64,000 nucleotides of DNA from DATDAH01 sp963845425 (GTDB taxonomy: Bacteria > Actinomycetota > Acidimicrobiia > Acidimicrobiales > DATDAH01): assembly GCA_963845425.1 (NCBI GenBank), contig CAWJSC010000002.1, forward strand, positions 1 to 64,000. Reading direction: 5' to 3'. The position numbers were made by a program, and so were the translations under genes. This document shows positions 7,453 through 15,315 of the stretch, one piece after another. The notes below the pieces were generated by a model. It worked only from the letters and a program-made list of their open reading frames with translations, had not been told where the DNA came from and searched no databases. Each line of letters starts with the position of its first letter. Within the stretch, counting starts at the first letter, position 1.

Positions 7453-9000
7453 GTGATCGACGACATCGACGTCCGCCGGCGCGCGGGCGTCGCCGGCGCG
7501 CTCAGCGCGGCGCTGGCCTTGGCGCTGACGGAACTGGCCGCCGGGCTGTCCAGCGAGATCCCGTCGCCGGTGGCCGCCGTGGGCGACGTCTTCATCGACG
7601 GCCTGCCGGGCTTCATGGTCCGGGCGGGCATCGACTCCCTGGGCACGTCGGACAAGCCCTTCCTGGTCACCATGATCGTGCTCGTCTCGGTCCTGATCGG
7701 CTGGCGGGTCGGCACCGCCTCGCGGCGTCGCCGTTGGATCGCCCCCGCGGCCTTCGGGACCGCCGGGGCCATCGGGGCCTGGGCCACAGCCCGGGACCCC
7801 CAGTCCAGCGCCTTCATCTCCGTCCTCGCCACCGTCGGACCGGCCGTCATCGGCGCCGCCGTCCTCCTGAAGCTGCTCGACCTGGCGGAGGCCACCGCGG
7901 TCACCGGCGAGCAGGCTCGGGCCTCCTCGGCCATCGGCTCCGGGACCGACCGGCGTCGGTTCCTGCTCGGCGCGGGCGGCACCGCCGCCGTCGCCTTCTT
8001 CAGCGCCGTGTTCGGCCGGCAGCTCAAGCGGCGCTTCTCGGTGGAGAGCGAGCGGACGGCGCTGACCCTGCCCGATGTCGAGCCGGCCGTCAGCGTGAGC
8101 GACCTCGGCGCCGAAGGGCTGTCGCCCTACATCACACCCAATGACACCTTCTACCGGATCGACACGGCGCTGACCGTGCCCCAGATCACCCCCGACGACT
8201 GGACGCTGCGCATCACCGGGATGGTGGACGACGAGATCGAGCTGACCTTCGCCGACATCCTCGAGCGGACCCAGGTCGAGGAGATCGTGACGCTGTCGTG
8301 TGTCTCCAACGAGGTCGGCGGCGACCTGGTGGGTAACGCCCGCTGGCAGGGCGTCCTGCTGGCCGACCTGCTGGCCGAGGCCGGCCCCCAGGAGGGCGCC
8401 GAACAGGTCGTCGGCGTGTCCATCGACGGCTTCACCGCCGGCTTCCCCCTCGAGGTCGCCATGGACGGGCGGCCCTGCCTGTTGGCCATCGGCATGAACG
8501 GCGAGCCGCTGCCCGTCGTCCACGGCTTCCCCGCCCGCCTCGTCATCCCCGGCCTGTACGGCTACGTGTCGGCCACCAAGTGGCTGAGCGAGATCCGCCT
8601 GACGACCTGGGACGGCTTCGACGGCTACTGGATCCCGCGGGGCTGGGGCAAAGAGGGGCCGATCAAGACCCAGAGCCGCATCGACGTCCCCCGGGGCGGG
8701 GCCTCGCTCACCGCCGGCCGCAATGCCATCGCCGGCGTGGCCTGGGCGCCGGCCCGGGGCATCGAGCGGGTCGAGGTGCAGGTCGACGACGGCGACTGGC
8801 AGGAGGCCCGCCTCGGCGACGAGACCACCGACCTCAGCTGGCGCCAGTGGGTCGTGGAATGGGACGCCCCCGTCGGCGAGCACGAGATCCGGGTCCGCGC
8901 CACCGATGGCGACGGTGAGACCCAGACCTCCGACTACGCCCCACCCGCCCCCGACGGCGCCACAGGCTGGCACGACATCAGCGTCACCGTCGACCCCTGA
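7453..9000 (+). CDS. Membrane-anchored molybdopterin-dependent oxidoreductase, sulfite oxidase/YedY fold
   Basis: A 515-residue protein. The first 155 residues hold about four hydrophobic segments (GVAGALSAALALALTELAAG, FLVTMIVLVSVLIG, WIAPAAFGTAGAIGAW, LATVGPAVIGAAVLL). A Tat-like motif, DRRRFLLGAGG, near residue 166 precedes a further hydrophobic stretch. The catalytic domain has ITPNDTFYRID, the molybdenum-ligand Cys283 in TLSCVSNEVGG, and the family pattern AMDGRPCLLAIGMNGEPLP. A C-terminal dimerisation or Ig-like domain (IERVEVQVDDGDWQEARL) closes it. Related actinobacterial proteins are annotated as sulfite-oxidase-family enzymes with N-terminal membrane anchors; the substrate (sulfite, sulfoxide or protein Met-sulfoxide) is unknown. 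GTG 7453 is the chosen start. The catalytic domain should face outward. Confidence 0.9.
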   Translation: MIDDIDVRRRAGVAGALSAALALALTELAAGLSSEIPSPVAAVGDVFIDGLPGFMVRAGIDSLGTSDKPFLVTMIVLVSVLIGWRVGTASRRRRWIAPAAFGTAGAIGAWATARDPQSSAFISVLATVGPAVIGAAVLLKLLDLAEATAVTGEQARASSAIGSGTDRRRFLLGAGGTAAVAFFSAVFGRQLKRRFSVESERTALTLPDVEPAVSVSDLGAEGLSPYITPNDTFYRIDTALTVPQITPDDWTLRITGMVDDEIELTFADILERTQVEEIVTLSCVSNEVGGDLVGNARWQGVLLADLLAEAGPQEGAEQVVGVSIDGFTAGFPLEVAMDGRPCLLAIGMNGEPLPVVHGFPARLVIPGLYGYVSATKWLSEIRLTTWDGFDGYWIPRGWGKEGPIKTQSRIDVPRGGASLTAGRNAIAGVAWAPARGIERVEVQVDDGDWQEARLGDETTDLSWRQWVVEWDAPVGEHEIRVRATDGDGETQTSDYAPPAPDGATGWHDISVTVDP

Positions 9001-9008
9001 CCCCGTCG

Positions 9009-9056
9009 TTCTGGCGCCCGATTGAGGCGTGATCGCGCCGCAATCGGGCGCCAGAA
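9009..9056. repeat. Palindrome family B, copy 1
   Basis: Arms ttctggcgcccgattg (9009-9024) and caatcgggcgccagaa (9041-9056) are perfect complements. The 16-base centre adds GGCG/CGCC pairing. It sits 8 bp after the molybdoenzyme stop and 16 bp before the cupin start. Related copies lie at 17774, 17836 and 23669. Confidence 0.8.
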
Positions 9057-9072
9057 GGGGAAGAGTGGGGGC

Positions 9073-9510
9073 ATGGACGTCGAGATGTCGGGTACCGCGC
9101 TGGTCCGAGGCGAGGACGCCGAGGTGTTGCGGTCACCGACAGACCTGATCCGGCTGCTGGTCACCGACCGGGGCGACGTGCAGGTGGCTGAGATCACCAG
9201 CACCGACCGGCTCGGACCACCGGTCCACACCCAGGAGTGGCACGAGGTCCAGTACGTCCTCGCCGGCGAGGTCGAGTTCTGGCTCGACGGCGAGTGGCAC
9301 GGGCTCGGTCCCGGCGACGTCGAGGTGCTCCCTGCCGGCGTGCCGCACACCGTCCGGGTCCCGACGGGCGAGGGCCGCATCCTCCTGGTGACGATCGGCG
9401 CCCCCTTCGACGCCTTCATCCGCGACATGGTCGCCCTCGACAACGACCCCTCCGCCACCGGCCCGGCCAAGGGCGACGCCGCCGCCCGCCACGGTGTCCG
9501 GGCGGTCTGA
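9073..9510 (+). CDS. Single-domain cupin protein
   Basis: A 145-residue small beta-barrel. Cupin motif 1 is VHTQEWHEVQYVLAGEVEFW with metal-binding-type His and Glu residues, and motif 2 is LGPGDVEVLPAGVPHTVRV with the closing His. This pattern usually binds Fe, Mn or Zn and is found in small dioxygenases, isomerases and sensors; nothing here decides among them. The tail (DNDPSATGPAKGDAAARHG) is probably unstructured. The ATG at 9073 is preceded by a GGGG-rich stretch serving as a modest ribosome-binding site. Palindrome B1 lies between it and the molybdoenzyme, so it may have its own transcript. Confidence 0.85.
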   Translation: MDVEMSGTALVRGEDAEVLRSPTDLIRLLVTDRGDVQVAEITSTDRLGPPVHTQEWHEVQYVLAGEVEFWLDGEWHGLGPGDVEVLPAGVPHTVRVPTGEGRILLVTIGAPFDAFIRDMVALDNDPSATGPAKGDAAARHGVRAV

Positions 9511-9632
9511 TCCGGAGCACCGCGGCTCTCATGACCCGACGGGGTTGATCCCATGTACCTGCTCGAGGCATGACAAGTGAACCCCCGACACCGAACCACC
9601 GTCGAGTCAGTGGTCCCGCCCCGGACGCGCAA

Positions 9633-9662
9633 CGGCCGCCGGGGCAATTGCCCCGGCGGCCG
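9633..9662. terminator. Perfect 30-bp palindrome, likely bidirectional terminator
   Basis: cggccgccggggcaa followed by its exact complement forms a very strong stem in the 171-bp gap between the convergent cupin and secreted-protein genes. No T-run follows on either side, so it would act as an intrinsic terminator of the U-less actinobacterial sort, or as a barrier hairpin. The sequence is unlike the A, B and C palindromes. Confidence 0.6.
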
Positions 9663-9681
9663 CCATCAGGTTGTCAGATGG

Positions 9682-10212
9682 TCAGCAGCTCACCACGAGG
9701 GTGAAGCCATCATCGGCGGACATCTCGGCCGGCGCCCCGGCACTGTTCCAGGTCCGGACCCAGAGGTTGTTCGTGAGGGCCACGCTCTCCTGTTCGACAC
9801 CGATCTCGCCGGGCGAGACGACGCCGGCGCCGTTGTCGTTGCGGGCCACGGTCCAACCGCAGTTGTTGACCGGCGAGGCGAAGACGACCCGGTAGACCCC
9901 AACCCCCACGCGGCTGGCGCTGACCGCGCCTCGTCCCCGGATGAGCGAGGTCGACACACCGGCGTCCACCTTGGCCCAGCGGGGTCGGACGTTGATACCC
10001 AGTTGGCCGGGGCCGACGGCGCCGGGCTTGATGTCGATGCCCTGGATGGTGCCGTTGACGATCTTGGCGCTGGTGACCGAGTTGTTGGGGACGGATTCGG
10101 TGGCGGCCTGGGCGACGCTCAGGCTGCCCGCCACCACGACGGCGGCGATCGCGGCGGCGCCGACCGCGGTGGCGGTCCTCGACGCTGCGGTCTTCAGGAA
10201 CTGTCGACTCAT
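9682..10212 (-). CDS. Secreted protein with signal peptide, function unknown
   Basis: A 176-residue protein starting MSRQFLKTAASRTATAVG, with a hydrophobic core (AAAIAAVVVAGSLSVA) and an AQA cleavage site before ATES, so it is exported. The mature part opens with a repetitive stretch, NNSVTSAKIVNGTIQGIDIK and GAVGPGQLG, of the type S-V-x-S-x-x-[IV]-x-[ND]-G-T-I seen in secreted actinobacterial and phage-tail-like proteins. A beta-rich C-terminal domain follows, with two Cys that may form a disulfide (NNCGWTVARNDNG and the terminal VVSC). A strong AGGAGG at 10217-10222 sits 4 bases before the ATG, the best ribosome-binding site in the window, suggesting high expression. Confidence 0.75.
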   Translation of the reverse strand: MSRQFLKTAASRTATAVGAAAIAAVVVAGSLSVAQAATESVPNNSVTSAKIVNGTIQGIDIKPGAVGPGQLGINVRPRWAKVDAGVSTSLIRGRGAVSASRVGVGVYRVVFASPVNNCGWTVARNDNGAGVVSPGEIGVEQESVALTNNLWVRTWNSAGAPAEMSADDGFTLVVSC

Positions 10213-10278
10213 GATTCCTCCTCAAGTAAGGCGACGTGCCTCACGGCTAGTCGTACACCAGATGACGTCCCGCGCGCA

Positions 10279-10294
10279 TGAGTAGCACTACTCA
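10279..10294. promoter_or_regulatory. Inverted repeat upstream of the secreted-protein gene
   Basis: TGAGTAG-CA-CTACTCA is a perfect 7-base dyad 67 bp upstream of the ATG at 10212. It overlaps a TTGAGT (reverse strand, 10290-10295) that could be a -35 box. An operator role is inferred from position and symmetry only. The rest of the gap up to 10467 shows nothing I can name. Confidence 0.3.
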
Positions 10295-10467
10295 ATTTCG
10301 GTTTGGCCTGGCCGGACGGAACACGAAGGATTGACGGACATCGGGTTGAGCTCACCGCGCACGGTCGACGGCCTCGTGGCCGCCAGCCGATGGGCGGCAA
10401 CGCGGCCAGAGGCCACCCGCGCCGCAGTGCTCGCTGACCAGCCGCTCCTCGGCGGGTCGTCCTTTCG

Positions 10468-11664
10468 CTACCCGCGCTCGGTGCCGAGGATGCTGACGAA
10501 AGAGAGCATCTCGCCGGGGTAGCCGCCGAGGTTGTGGACGAGGCCGAGGCCCCGGTCCGCGGTCTTGATCCGGCGCTCCTCGGGGGCCTCGCCCCGCAGC
10601 TGCAGCCAGTGCTCGAAGTGCATGCGCAGGCCCGAGGCCCCGACCGGGTGGCCGAAGGACTTGAGGCCGCCGTCGGGGTTGACCGGCAGGTCACCGTCCA
10701 GGTCGAAGGTGCCGGCCAGCACCTCCTTCCAGGCCATGCCCCGCTCGGCGAAGCCCAGGTCCTCCATGAGGACCAGCTCGGTCGGCGTGAAGCAGTCGTG
10801 GACCTCGGCCATGGCCAGCTGCGAGCGAGGATCGGTGATCCCGGCCTGGGCGTAGGCGTCGGCCGCGGCCTTCGCCGCCTCGGGGAAGTGCGTGTAGTCA
10901 TAGGCCGGGTCGAGGTTGCCGGACTTGGTCCCCGCCACGAAGCCGAGACCCTTCACGTACAGCGGCTTGTCGGTGTACCTGTGGGCGTCCTCGGCCCGGC
11001 ACACGATGGCCGCCGCTGAACCGTCGGCGACGCCCGAGCAGTCGAAGACCGAGAGCTGACCGGCGACGGTGGGCATGGCGCAGATCTGCTCGGCGCTGGT
11101 CTCCCGCCGGAACTGGGCCCGCTCGTTGCGGGCGCCGTTGTAGTGGTTCTTCTCGGCGATCTTGGCCACGACCATGCGCAGCTCGTCGGGGTCGACCCCG
11201 TAGCGCTTGGCGTAGGCGGGCAGGATCATGGCGTACATGGCCGCCGCCGTCAGTGTCCTGCCCGTGCCGTCGGTGGGGACCTTCGCGGCCCCGTGCAGGC
11301 CCTGGTACCCGCCGTCCTTCACCTTCTCCACGCCGATGGCCATCGCCACGTCGTAGGCCCCGGCGGCCACGGCGTAGCAGGCCTGGCGCAGCGCCTCGGA
11401 GCCGGTGGCACAGAAGTTCTGCACGAGGCTGACCGGCTTGTCGACCAGCTTCAGCGGGCCGGCCAGGTCCATGCCGCTCGTTCCCGACATGGCGGTGCCC
11501 AGCCAGTAGGCGTCGACGTCCTCGGGCCTGATGCCCGCCGACTCGTACGCCATGTTCGACGACTCGATGAGCATGTCGTCGGTGCCGGTGTCCCAGCGCT
11601 CACCGAAGTGGGTGCAGCCCATGCCGATGATGGCGACCCGGTCCTTGATGCCGTGCGAGCCCAT
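10468..11664 (-). CDS. SCP2-type thiolase (lipid-transfer/aldolase-like)
   Basis: A 398-residue thiolase-fold protein: VAIIGMGCTHFGER at the N-terminus, nucleophile Cys85 in NFCATGSEAL, EVHDCFTPTELV, and GHPVGASG with His339. The C-terminal motif is VHNLGGYPGE instead of the CxG of classical thiolases, as in SCP2/SCP-x proteins and the steroid side-chain aldolase Ltp2. It therefore either cleaves 3-ketoacyl-CoA or performs retro-aldol cleavage of a CoA thioester. It lies one base after the Cys-less HMG-CoA-synthase-like/DUF35 gene, an arrangement that recalls Ltp2 with a DUF35 partner and the archaeal thiolase/HMGCS/DUF35 complex. I infer a physical complex of the two products. ATG 11664. Confidence 0.88.
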   Translation of the reverse strand: MGSHGIKDRVAIIGMGCTHFGERWDTGTDDMLIESSNMAYESAGIRPEDVDAYWLGTAMSGTSGMDLAGPLKLVDKPVSLVQNFCATGSEALRQACYAVAAGAYDVAMAIGVEKVKDGGYQGLHGAAKVPTDGTGRTLTAAAMYAMILPAYAKRYGVDPDELRMVVAKIAEKNHYNGARNERAQFRRETSAEQICAMPTVAGQLSVFDCSGVADGSAAAIVCRAEDAHRYTDKPLYVKGLGFVAGTKSGNLDPAYDYTHFPEAAKAAADAYAQAGITDPRSQLAMAEVHDCFTPTELVLMEDLGFAERGMAWKEVLAGTFDLDGDLPVNPDGGLKSFGHPVGASGLRMHFEHWLQLRGEAPEERRIKTADRGLGLVHNLGGYPGEMLSFVSILGTERG

Positions 11665-11665
11665 G

Positions 11666-13072
11666 TCAGCCCTCCGTGGGTGTCTGGCCGGGAAGGAGTC
11701 GAGCCTTCCAGAAGTAGTTGTGGATCCCGTCCTGGGTGCCCAGGACGCGGAAGGTCATCTCGGTGCGGTCACCGATGTGCAGGTCGTCCTCGGTGCAGTC
11801 GGTCAGCTCACAGGGGAAGCGGCCGCCGCCGTCGAAGTCGAGGATGGCGAAGACGACCGGCGGGCTGGGCGAGTACGCCATGCGGTCGACCGTGAAGGTG
11901 GCGATGGTCGCCTCGATGTCGGCCATCGGGGCGGCATCCATGTCGTCCTGGTGGGCGTTGGTGAACGACACCCGGGCGGGGGGCAGGTGCAGGGCACCGG
12001 ACTCCCGGTCACGTGAGCCCTCGAAGGCGAACTTCCAGTCCTTGGTCCGGTGGGCCACCGAGGTCGAGGCCCGGCCGGGCTCGGGTCGGTTGGGCGGCTC
12101 GAGCTCGATCTCGCCCCGCCAGGCCAGAAAGGTGCCGTAGGACAGGTCGACCGCGGCGGCCACCTGCCGGGCGACGGGTCGGGCCGAGGCGCCGGACGCG
12201 GTGTCGGTGGCCCGGAAGAGGAGGACGTCGGCCCCGTCGACCAGCGAGACCAGGGCCAGGACCTCGCCCGGCTCGGCCGTCTCGACCATGGCGGCCAGCA
12301 AGAGGCCGGCGTGGGCGGTGGCGGTGTTGCCGACGGTGGCGCTGAGGTCGTCGACGACCTGGACCTCGCCGAGGGACTTGACCATGCGGCCGGCCGCCCG
12401 GGCGTTCTGGCTGTGGACAGCGACCTTGCTGACGGCGTCGGCCTCGAGGGAGGCCGCCTTCAGCGCCGCCTCCCAGGCCTGGCGGCCGAGGTCCGGGTAG
12501 ACGGACTCGCCGAAGCGGTCCTCCCAGGTCCGGGTGTGGCGGTCACCGGGCGCCTTCCATCGCTCGGTGAACTCGTCGGTGACCGACGCCCCGCCGAGGT
12601 ACTCGGCGATGACCTCGCCGTCGCCGACGAGAGCCGCGGCCGCTCCGTCGCCGCCCGAGACCTCCTCGGCGCTGGAGGGACGGCCGGAGCGGAGGTCGGC
12701 GCTGACGACGAGCGTCGTCCCAGCGGACTCGAGCGCCGAGCGCAAGGCGCCCACCCCGGAGCGAATGGCGCCGCCGGCGTCCATGGCCAGCACGCCCGAG
12801 TCCAGCCGCAGGGCGGCGTGGACGGCGGTGGCGTTCGTCTTGTCCAGGTAGGCCGGGGCCGCGGTGGCGAACCAGAGCCGGTCGGGCGTGACGTCGGATG
12901 CGGCCCGCAACGCCAGGCGCCCGGCCTCCACCCCCATCGTGGTCGTGTCCTCGTCGTAGGAGGCCACCGAGCGGGTGCCCTTGCCCCCGCCCTTGCCCAA
13001 CACGCCCCGGATGTCGCCCCGCTGGAGCCGGTGGTGGGGGACGTAGCCCCCCACGCTCAGTAGTCCTCGCAT
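11666..13072 (-). CDS. HMG-CoA synthase-like protein fused to a DUF35 OB-fold domain
   Basis: A 468-residue protein. Residues 1 to about 310 follow the 3-hydroxy-3-methylglutaryl-CoA synthase/KAS III fold (SVGGYVPHHRL, PAYLDKTNATAVHAAL, SGGDGAAAALVGDG, SATVGNTATAHAGLLLAAM). Where the nucleophile Cys should be (the NAC position) the sequence is DAGGAIRSGVGAL, so condensation chemistry is unlikely. The C-terminal 130 residues are a DUF35/OB-fold (FTVDRMAYSPSPPVVFAILD, LHIGDRTEMTFRVLG). The preceding segment lacks the Cys pairs of the usual zinc ribbon. With the downstream thiolase it probably forms a scaffold or substrate-handling subunit. The start at 13072 is 38 bp from the divergent CoA-transferase at 13111. 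Stop and next start are one base apart. Confidence 0.83.
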   Translation of the reverse strand: MRGLLSVGGYVPHHRLQRGDIRGVLGKGGGKGTRSVASYDEDTTTMGVEAGRLALRAASDVTPDRLWFATAAPAYLDKTNATAVHAALRLDSGVLAMDAGGAIRSGVGALRSALESAGTTLVVSADLRSGRPSSAEEVSGGDGAAAALVGDGEVIAEYLGGASVTDEFTERWKAPGDRHTRTWEDRFGESVYPDLGRQAWEAALKAASLEADAVSKVAVHSQNARAAGRMVKSLGEVQVVDDLSATVGNTATAHAGLLLAAMVETAEPGEVLALVSLVDGADVLLFRATDTASGASARPVARQVAAAVDLSYGTFLAWRGEIELEPPNRPEPGRASTSVAHRTKDWKFAFEGSRDRESGALHLPPARVSFTNAHQDDMDAAPMADIEATIATFTVDRMAYSPSPPVVFAILDFDGGGRFPCELTDCTEDDLHIGDRTEMTFRVLGTQDGIHNYFWKARLLPGQTPTEG

Positions 13073-13110
13073 TGGTCGGCAGGGTAGTTGTGGGTCGTAC
13101 CCTCCCGGGC

Positions 13111-14355
13111 ATGCGACTGGGTGAGGTGGTCCCCGGGGAGGGCCCCGACAACGGCAAGCCCCTGGAGGGCATCCGGGTGCTGGCGGCCGAACAGATGCAG
13201 GCGCTCCCGTACGCCACCCAGCTGCTCGGGCGGCTCGGCGCCGAGGTGGTCAAGGTGGAGCACCCCGTCCACGGCGAGTCCGGCCGGGGCGCGGCGCCGG
13301 CCATGCAGGACCCCGAGGGCCGAACCGTCGGCGCCACGTTCCTGCGCAACAACCTGTCCAAGCACAGCGTGGGCATCGACCTGAAGACGGACGCCGGCAA
13401 GCAGCTCTTCCTCGACCTGGTGCCCCACTTCGACGTCGTGGCTGAGAACTTCAAGGCGGGGACGATGGACCGCCTCGGGCTCGGCTACGAGGACGTCCGG
13501 GCGGTGCACCCCGGCGTCATCTACGTGTCGGTCTCGGGCTTCGGCAACCGAGACGACAGCCCCTACCGGGAATGGCCCGCCTACGCCTCGATCGTCGAGG
13601 CCATGTCCGGCATCTACGCGTGGGCCCAGCGTCCGGGCGAGCCGCCCCGGCCGAACCCGATGGGCGCCATCGGCGACATCAGCAGCGCTCTGTTCGCCGT
13701 CATCGGGATCCTGGCCGCCCTCCGCCACCGGGACCGAACGGGCGTGGGCCAGTACGTCGACATCGCCATGCTCGACGCCGTCGTGGCCATGACCGACGTC
13801 GTGTCCAACCTCTACTCGCTGGGTCAGCGGCCCGATGAGCCCCTCCCGATGATCCTCGACGCCTTCCTGGCCAAGGACGGCTACCTCAACATGCAGGTCG
13901 TGCGGGAGCACCAGTTCGTCGCCCTGGTGAAGCTCATCGACCGCCCCGAGTGGGCCGACGACCCCCGCTTCGCCGAGCGCCTCGGCTGGGCCGAGCACCT
14001 GGAGAGTGACATCCGCCCCGCCATCGAGGCCTGGCTGGCCGACAAGACCCGCCTGGAGGCGACCGACCTGCTGAGCAAGGTCGGCATCGCCGCCGGCCCG
14101 GTGCACACCTCGCCGGAGATCATCGCCGACGAGCACGTGGCCAAGCGCCACATGATCGTCGAGATGGAGCGCACCGACGGCGTGGCCGACCCTGTCCTCA
14201 TCCCCGGCAACCCGGTGAAGCTCTCCGCGGTGGCCGAGGGCCCCGAGACGCGGATCCCCTGGGTGGGCGAGCACACCACCAAGGTCCTCCAGGCCGAGCT
14301 CGGCCTGTCGGGTGTGGAGCTGGACCAGCTCCGGGCCGACGGGGTCATCACCTGA
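13111..14355 (+). CDS. CaiB/BaiF (class III) CoA-transferase
   Basis: A 414-residue family III CoA-transferase, which moves CoA between acids through an aspartyl-CoA anhydride. Family elements are LEGIRVLAAEQMQALPYATQ, LGRLGAEVVKVEHPVHGES, LSKHSVGIDLKTDAGKQLFL, FDVVAENFKAGTMDRLGLGY and YVSVSGFGN. The catalytic Asp is Asp222 in DIAMLDAVVAM. The length is normal. ATG 13111 is the first in-frame ATG after the divergent promoter region. The acid substrate cannot be read from sequence; relatives act on carnitine, bile acids, 2-methylacyl-CoA (racemase branch) or dicarboxylates. It lies among acyl-CoA dehydrogenases and MaoC genes, so it likely activates or recycles the substrate of that pathway. 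Confidence 0.92.
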   Translation: MRLGEVVPGEGPDNGKPLEGIRVLAAEQMQALPYATQLLGRLGAEVVKVEHPVHGESGRGAAPAMQDPEGRTVGATFLRNNLSKHSVGIDLKTDAGKQLFLDLVPHFDVVAENFKAGTMDRLGLGYEDVRAVHPGVIYVSVSGFGNRDDSPYREWPAYASIVEAMSGIYAWAQRPGEPPRPNPMGAIGDISSALFAVIGILAALRHRDRTGVGQYVDIAMLDAVVAMTDVVSNLYSLGQRPDEPLPMILDAFLAKDGYLNMQVVREHQFVALVKLIDRPEWADDPRFAERLGWAEHLESDIRPAIEAWLADKTRLEATDLLSKVGIAAGPVHTSPEIIADEHVAKRHMIVEMERTDGVADPVLIPGNPVKLSAVAEGPETRIPWVGEHTTKVLQAELGLSGVELDQLRADGVIT

Positions 14356-14372
14356 AGCGGGCCCTCGTCCTC

Positions 14373-14723
14373 GTGACGGCCGCCGTCCTGGTAGCGGCCT
14401 GCGGAGGCGACGACGCCGCGGGGCCGGCCTCGACCACCGCTCCGGCCCCCACGGCGAGCGTCGCCCCCCCGACGTCGACCCCACTCGCCTGTAGCGACCT
14501 GGCCGAGCAGTACCTGGACACGTTCTTCGCCCTCGGCGCCGGTACGCCGGAGGACCCGGAGGCGACCCACGTCCGCCTGCCCCGCCAGGCCCTGCGGGCC
14601 ATCAACCAGCAAGCCACCGACGCCGGCTGCCGGGACTTCGTCGACGTGGCCTGCAGCGCCTACGCCGAGCTCGCGGCGCAGGGGATCGAGGCGGTCAACG
14701 CTGAGGCGCCCGCCGACTGCTGA
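14373..14723 (+). CDS. Small secreted lipoprotein (start may be CTG 14352)
   Basis: From GTG 14373 the product is MTAAVLVAACGGDDAAGPA, which lacks the basic n-region of a signal peptide. The frame remains open upstream, and CTG 14352, overlapping the preceding stop as CTGA, would give LKRALVLVTAAVLVAAC, a textbook lipoprotein signal. I favour the CTG start or a miscalled base there. The lipobox is VAAC. A Thr/Pro-rich linker leads to a domain with four Cys (LACSDLAEQYLDTFF, AGCRDFVDVACSAY and the terminal ADC), consistent with two disulfides outside the cell. No family recognised. It directly follows the CoA-transferase and is convergent with the next gene. Confidence 0.7.
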   Translation: MTAAVLVAACGGDDAAGPASTTAPAPTASVAPPTSTPLACSDLAEQYLDTFFALGAGTPEDPEATHVRLPRQALRAINQQATDAGCRDFVDVACSAYAELAAQGIEAVNAEAPADC

Positions 14724-14736
14724 CCCTCGATGGTGG

Positions 14737-15231
14737 TCAGTCGGTCAGTTCCCGGGCGAGCGCGATGCGCTCGATCTGGCAGGTGGGCGGGTCCCGCGGG
14801 GGCGCGTCAGGGTCGATCGCACCGACCGTCACGGTCCAGCCCCTGTACTCGCGGTCGGCCAGCCCCTGTACCGGGACCTCGGTGGTGGTGCCGTCGTAGA
14901 GCCGGTCGTCGACGAGGACCGCCAACTGGAGCAGGAACGCCTGGGGCGCGCCCGACGTGTTCTGCACCCGACCGCCCGCTTCGATCACGTCGTCCACCAC
15001 CTCGCAGCGATCGATCCGGACAACGGCGTCGTCGGGAGCGGCCAGGCCCGTCTCGACCAGCTCGGCTGCCGTCCCCGCGTCGACGTCGGCGCTCGAGGTG
15101 CCCTCGCTGTCGTCCCCGTCCGGAAGCACCTTGACCGCCAGCCAAGCGCCACCGGCGAGCACGAAGGCCCCCACCCCGATGACGACCAGCAGAGAAAGCA
15201 CCGGCCGGATCCAGGGTGGGCGGTCGGGCAC
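14737..15231 (-). CDS. Membrane-anchored protein with extracellular beta-domain, unknown function
   Basis: A 164-residue protein starting MPDRPPWIRPVLSLLVVIGV: one N-terminal transmembrane helix (LLVVIGVGAFVLAGGAWLAV), an acidic Asp/Ser linker, then a beta-rich domain (VVRIDRCEVVDDVIEAGGRV, QNTSGAPQAFLLQLAVLVDD) ending in TCQIERIALARELTD. The N-T/S-x-x-x-x-[FL] pattern after a V-xN motif resembles FxLYD/DUF4352-like domains that appear in lipid-anchored actinobacterial proteins. Two Cys could form a disulfide. It is the divergent partner of the acyl-CoA dehydrogenase at 15316. Function not predicted. Confidence 0.7.
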   Translation of the reverse strand: MPDRPPWIRPVLSLLVVIGVGAFVLAGGAWLAVKVLPDGDDSEGTSSADVDAGTAAELVETGLAAPDDAVVRIDRCEVVDDVIEAGGRVQNTSGAPQAFLLQLAVLVDDRLYDGTTTEVPVQGLADREYRGWTVTVGAIDPDAPPRDPPTCQIERIALARELTD

Positions 15232-15277
15232 GACGTCAGTGTGACCGACCGGGGCGGGCCCGCCGAGTCAGGCCGTT

Positions 15278-15294
15278 TCTGACGGGTCGTCAGA
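15278..15294. promoter_or_regulatory. Dyad operator candidate upstream of the acyl-CoA dehydrogenase
   Basis: tctgacgggtcgtcaga is a 17-bp dyad, TCTGAC-N5-GTCAGA, ending 21 bp before the ATG at 15316 in an 84-bp divergent region. The location would allow repression of the dehydrogenase. TetR-type regulators of acyl-CoA genes use similar dyads, but no regulator is encoded nearby. Confidence 0.35.
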
Positions 15295-15315
15295 TCCTCG
15301 GTAGCCTCCGGCCCC

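Noticed and set aside
10213..10467. Search of the 255-bp gap for a small gene or RNA
   Set aside because: Only a short dyad (10279-10294) and a Shine-Dalgarno are visible; no tRNA or riboswitch fold was recognised by eye.
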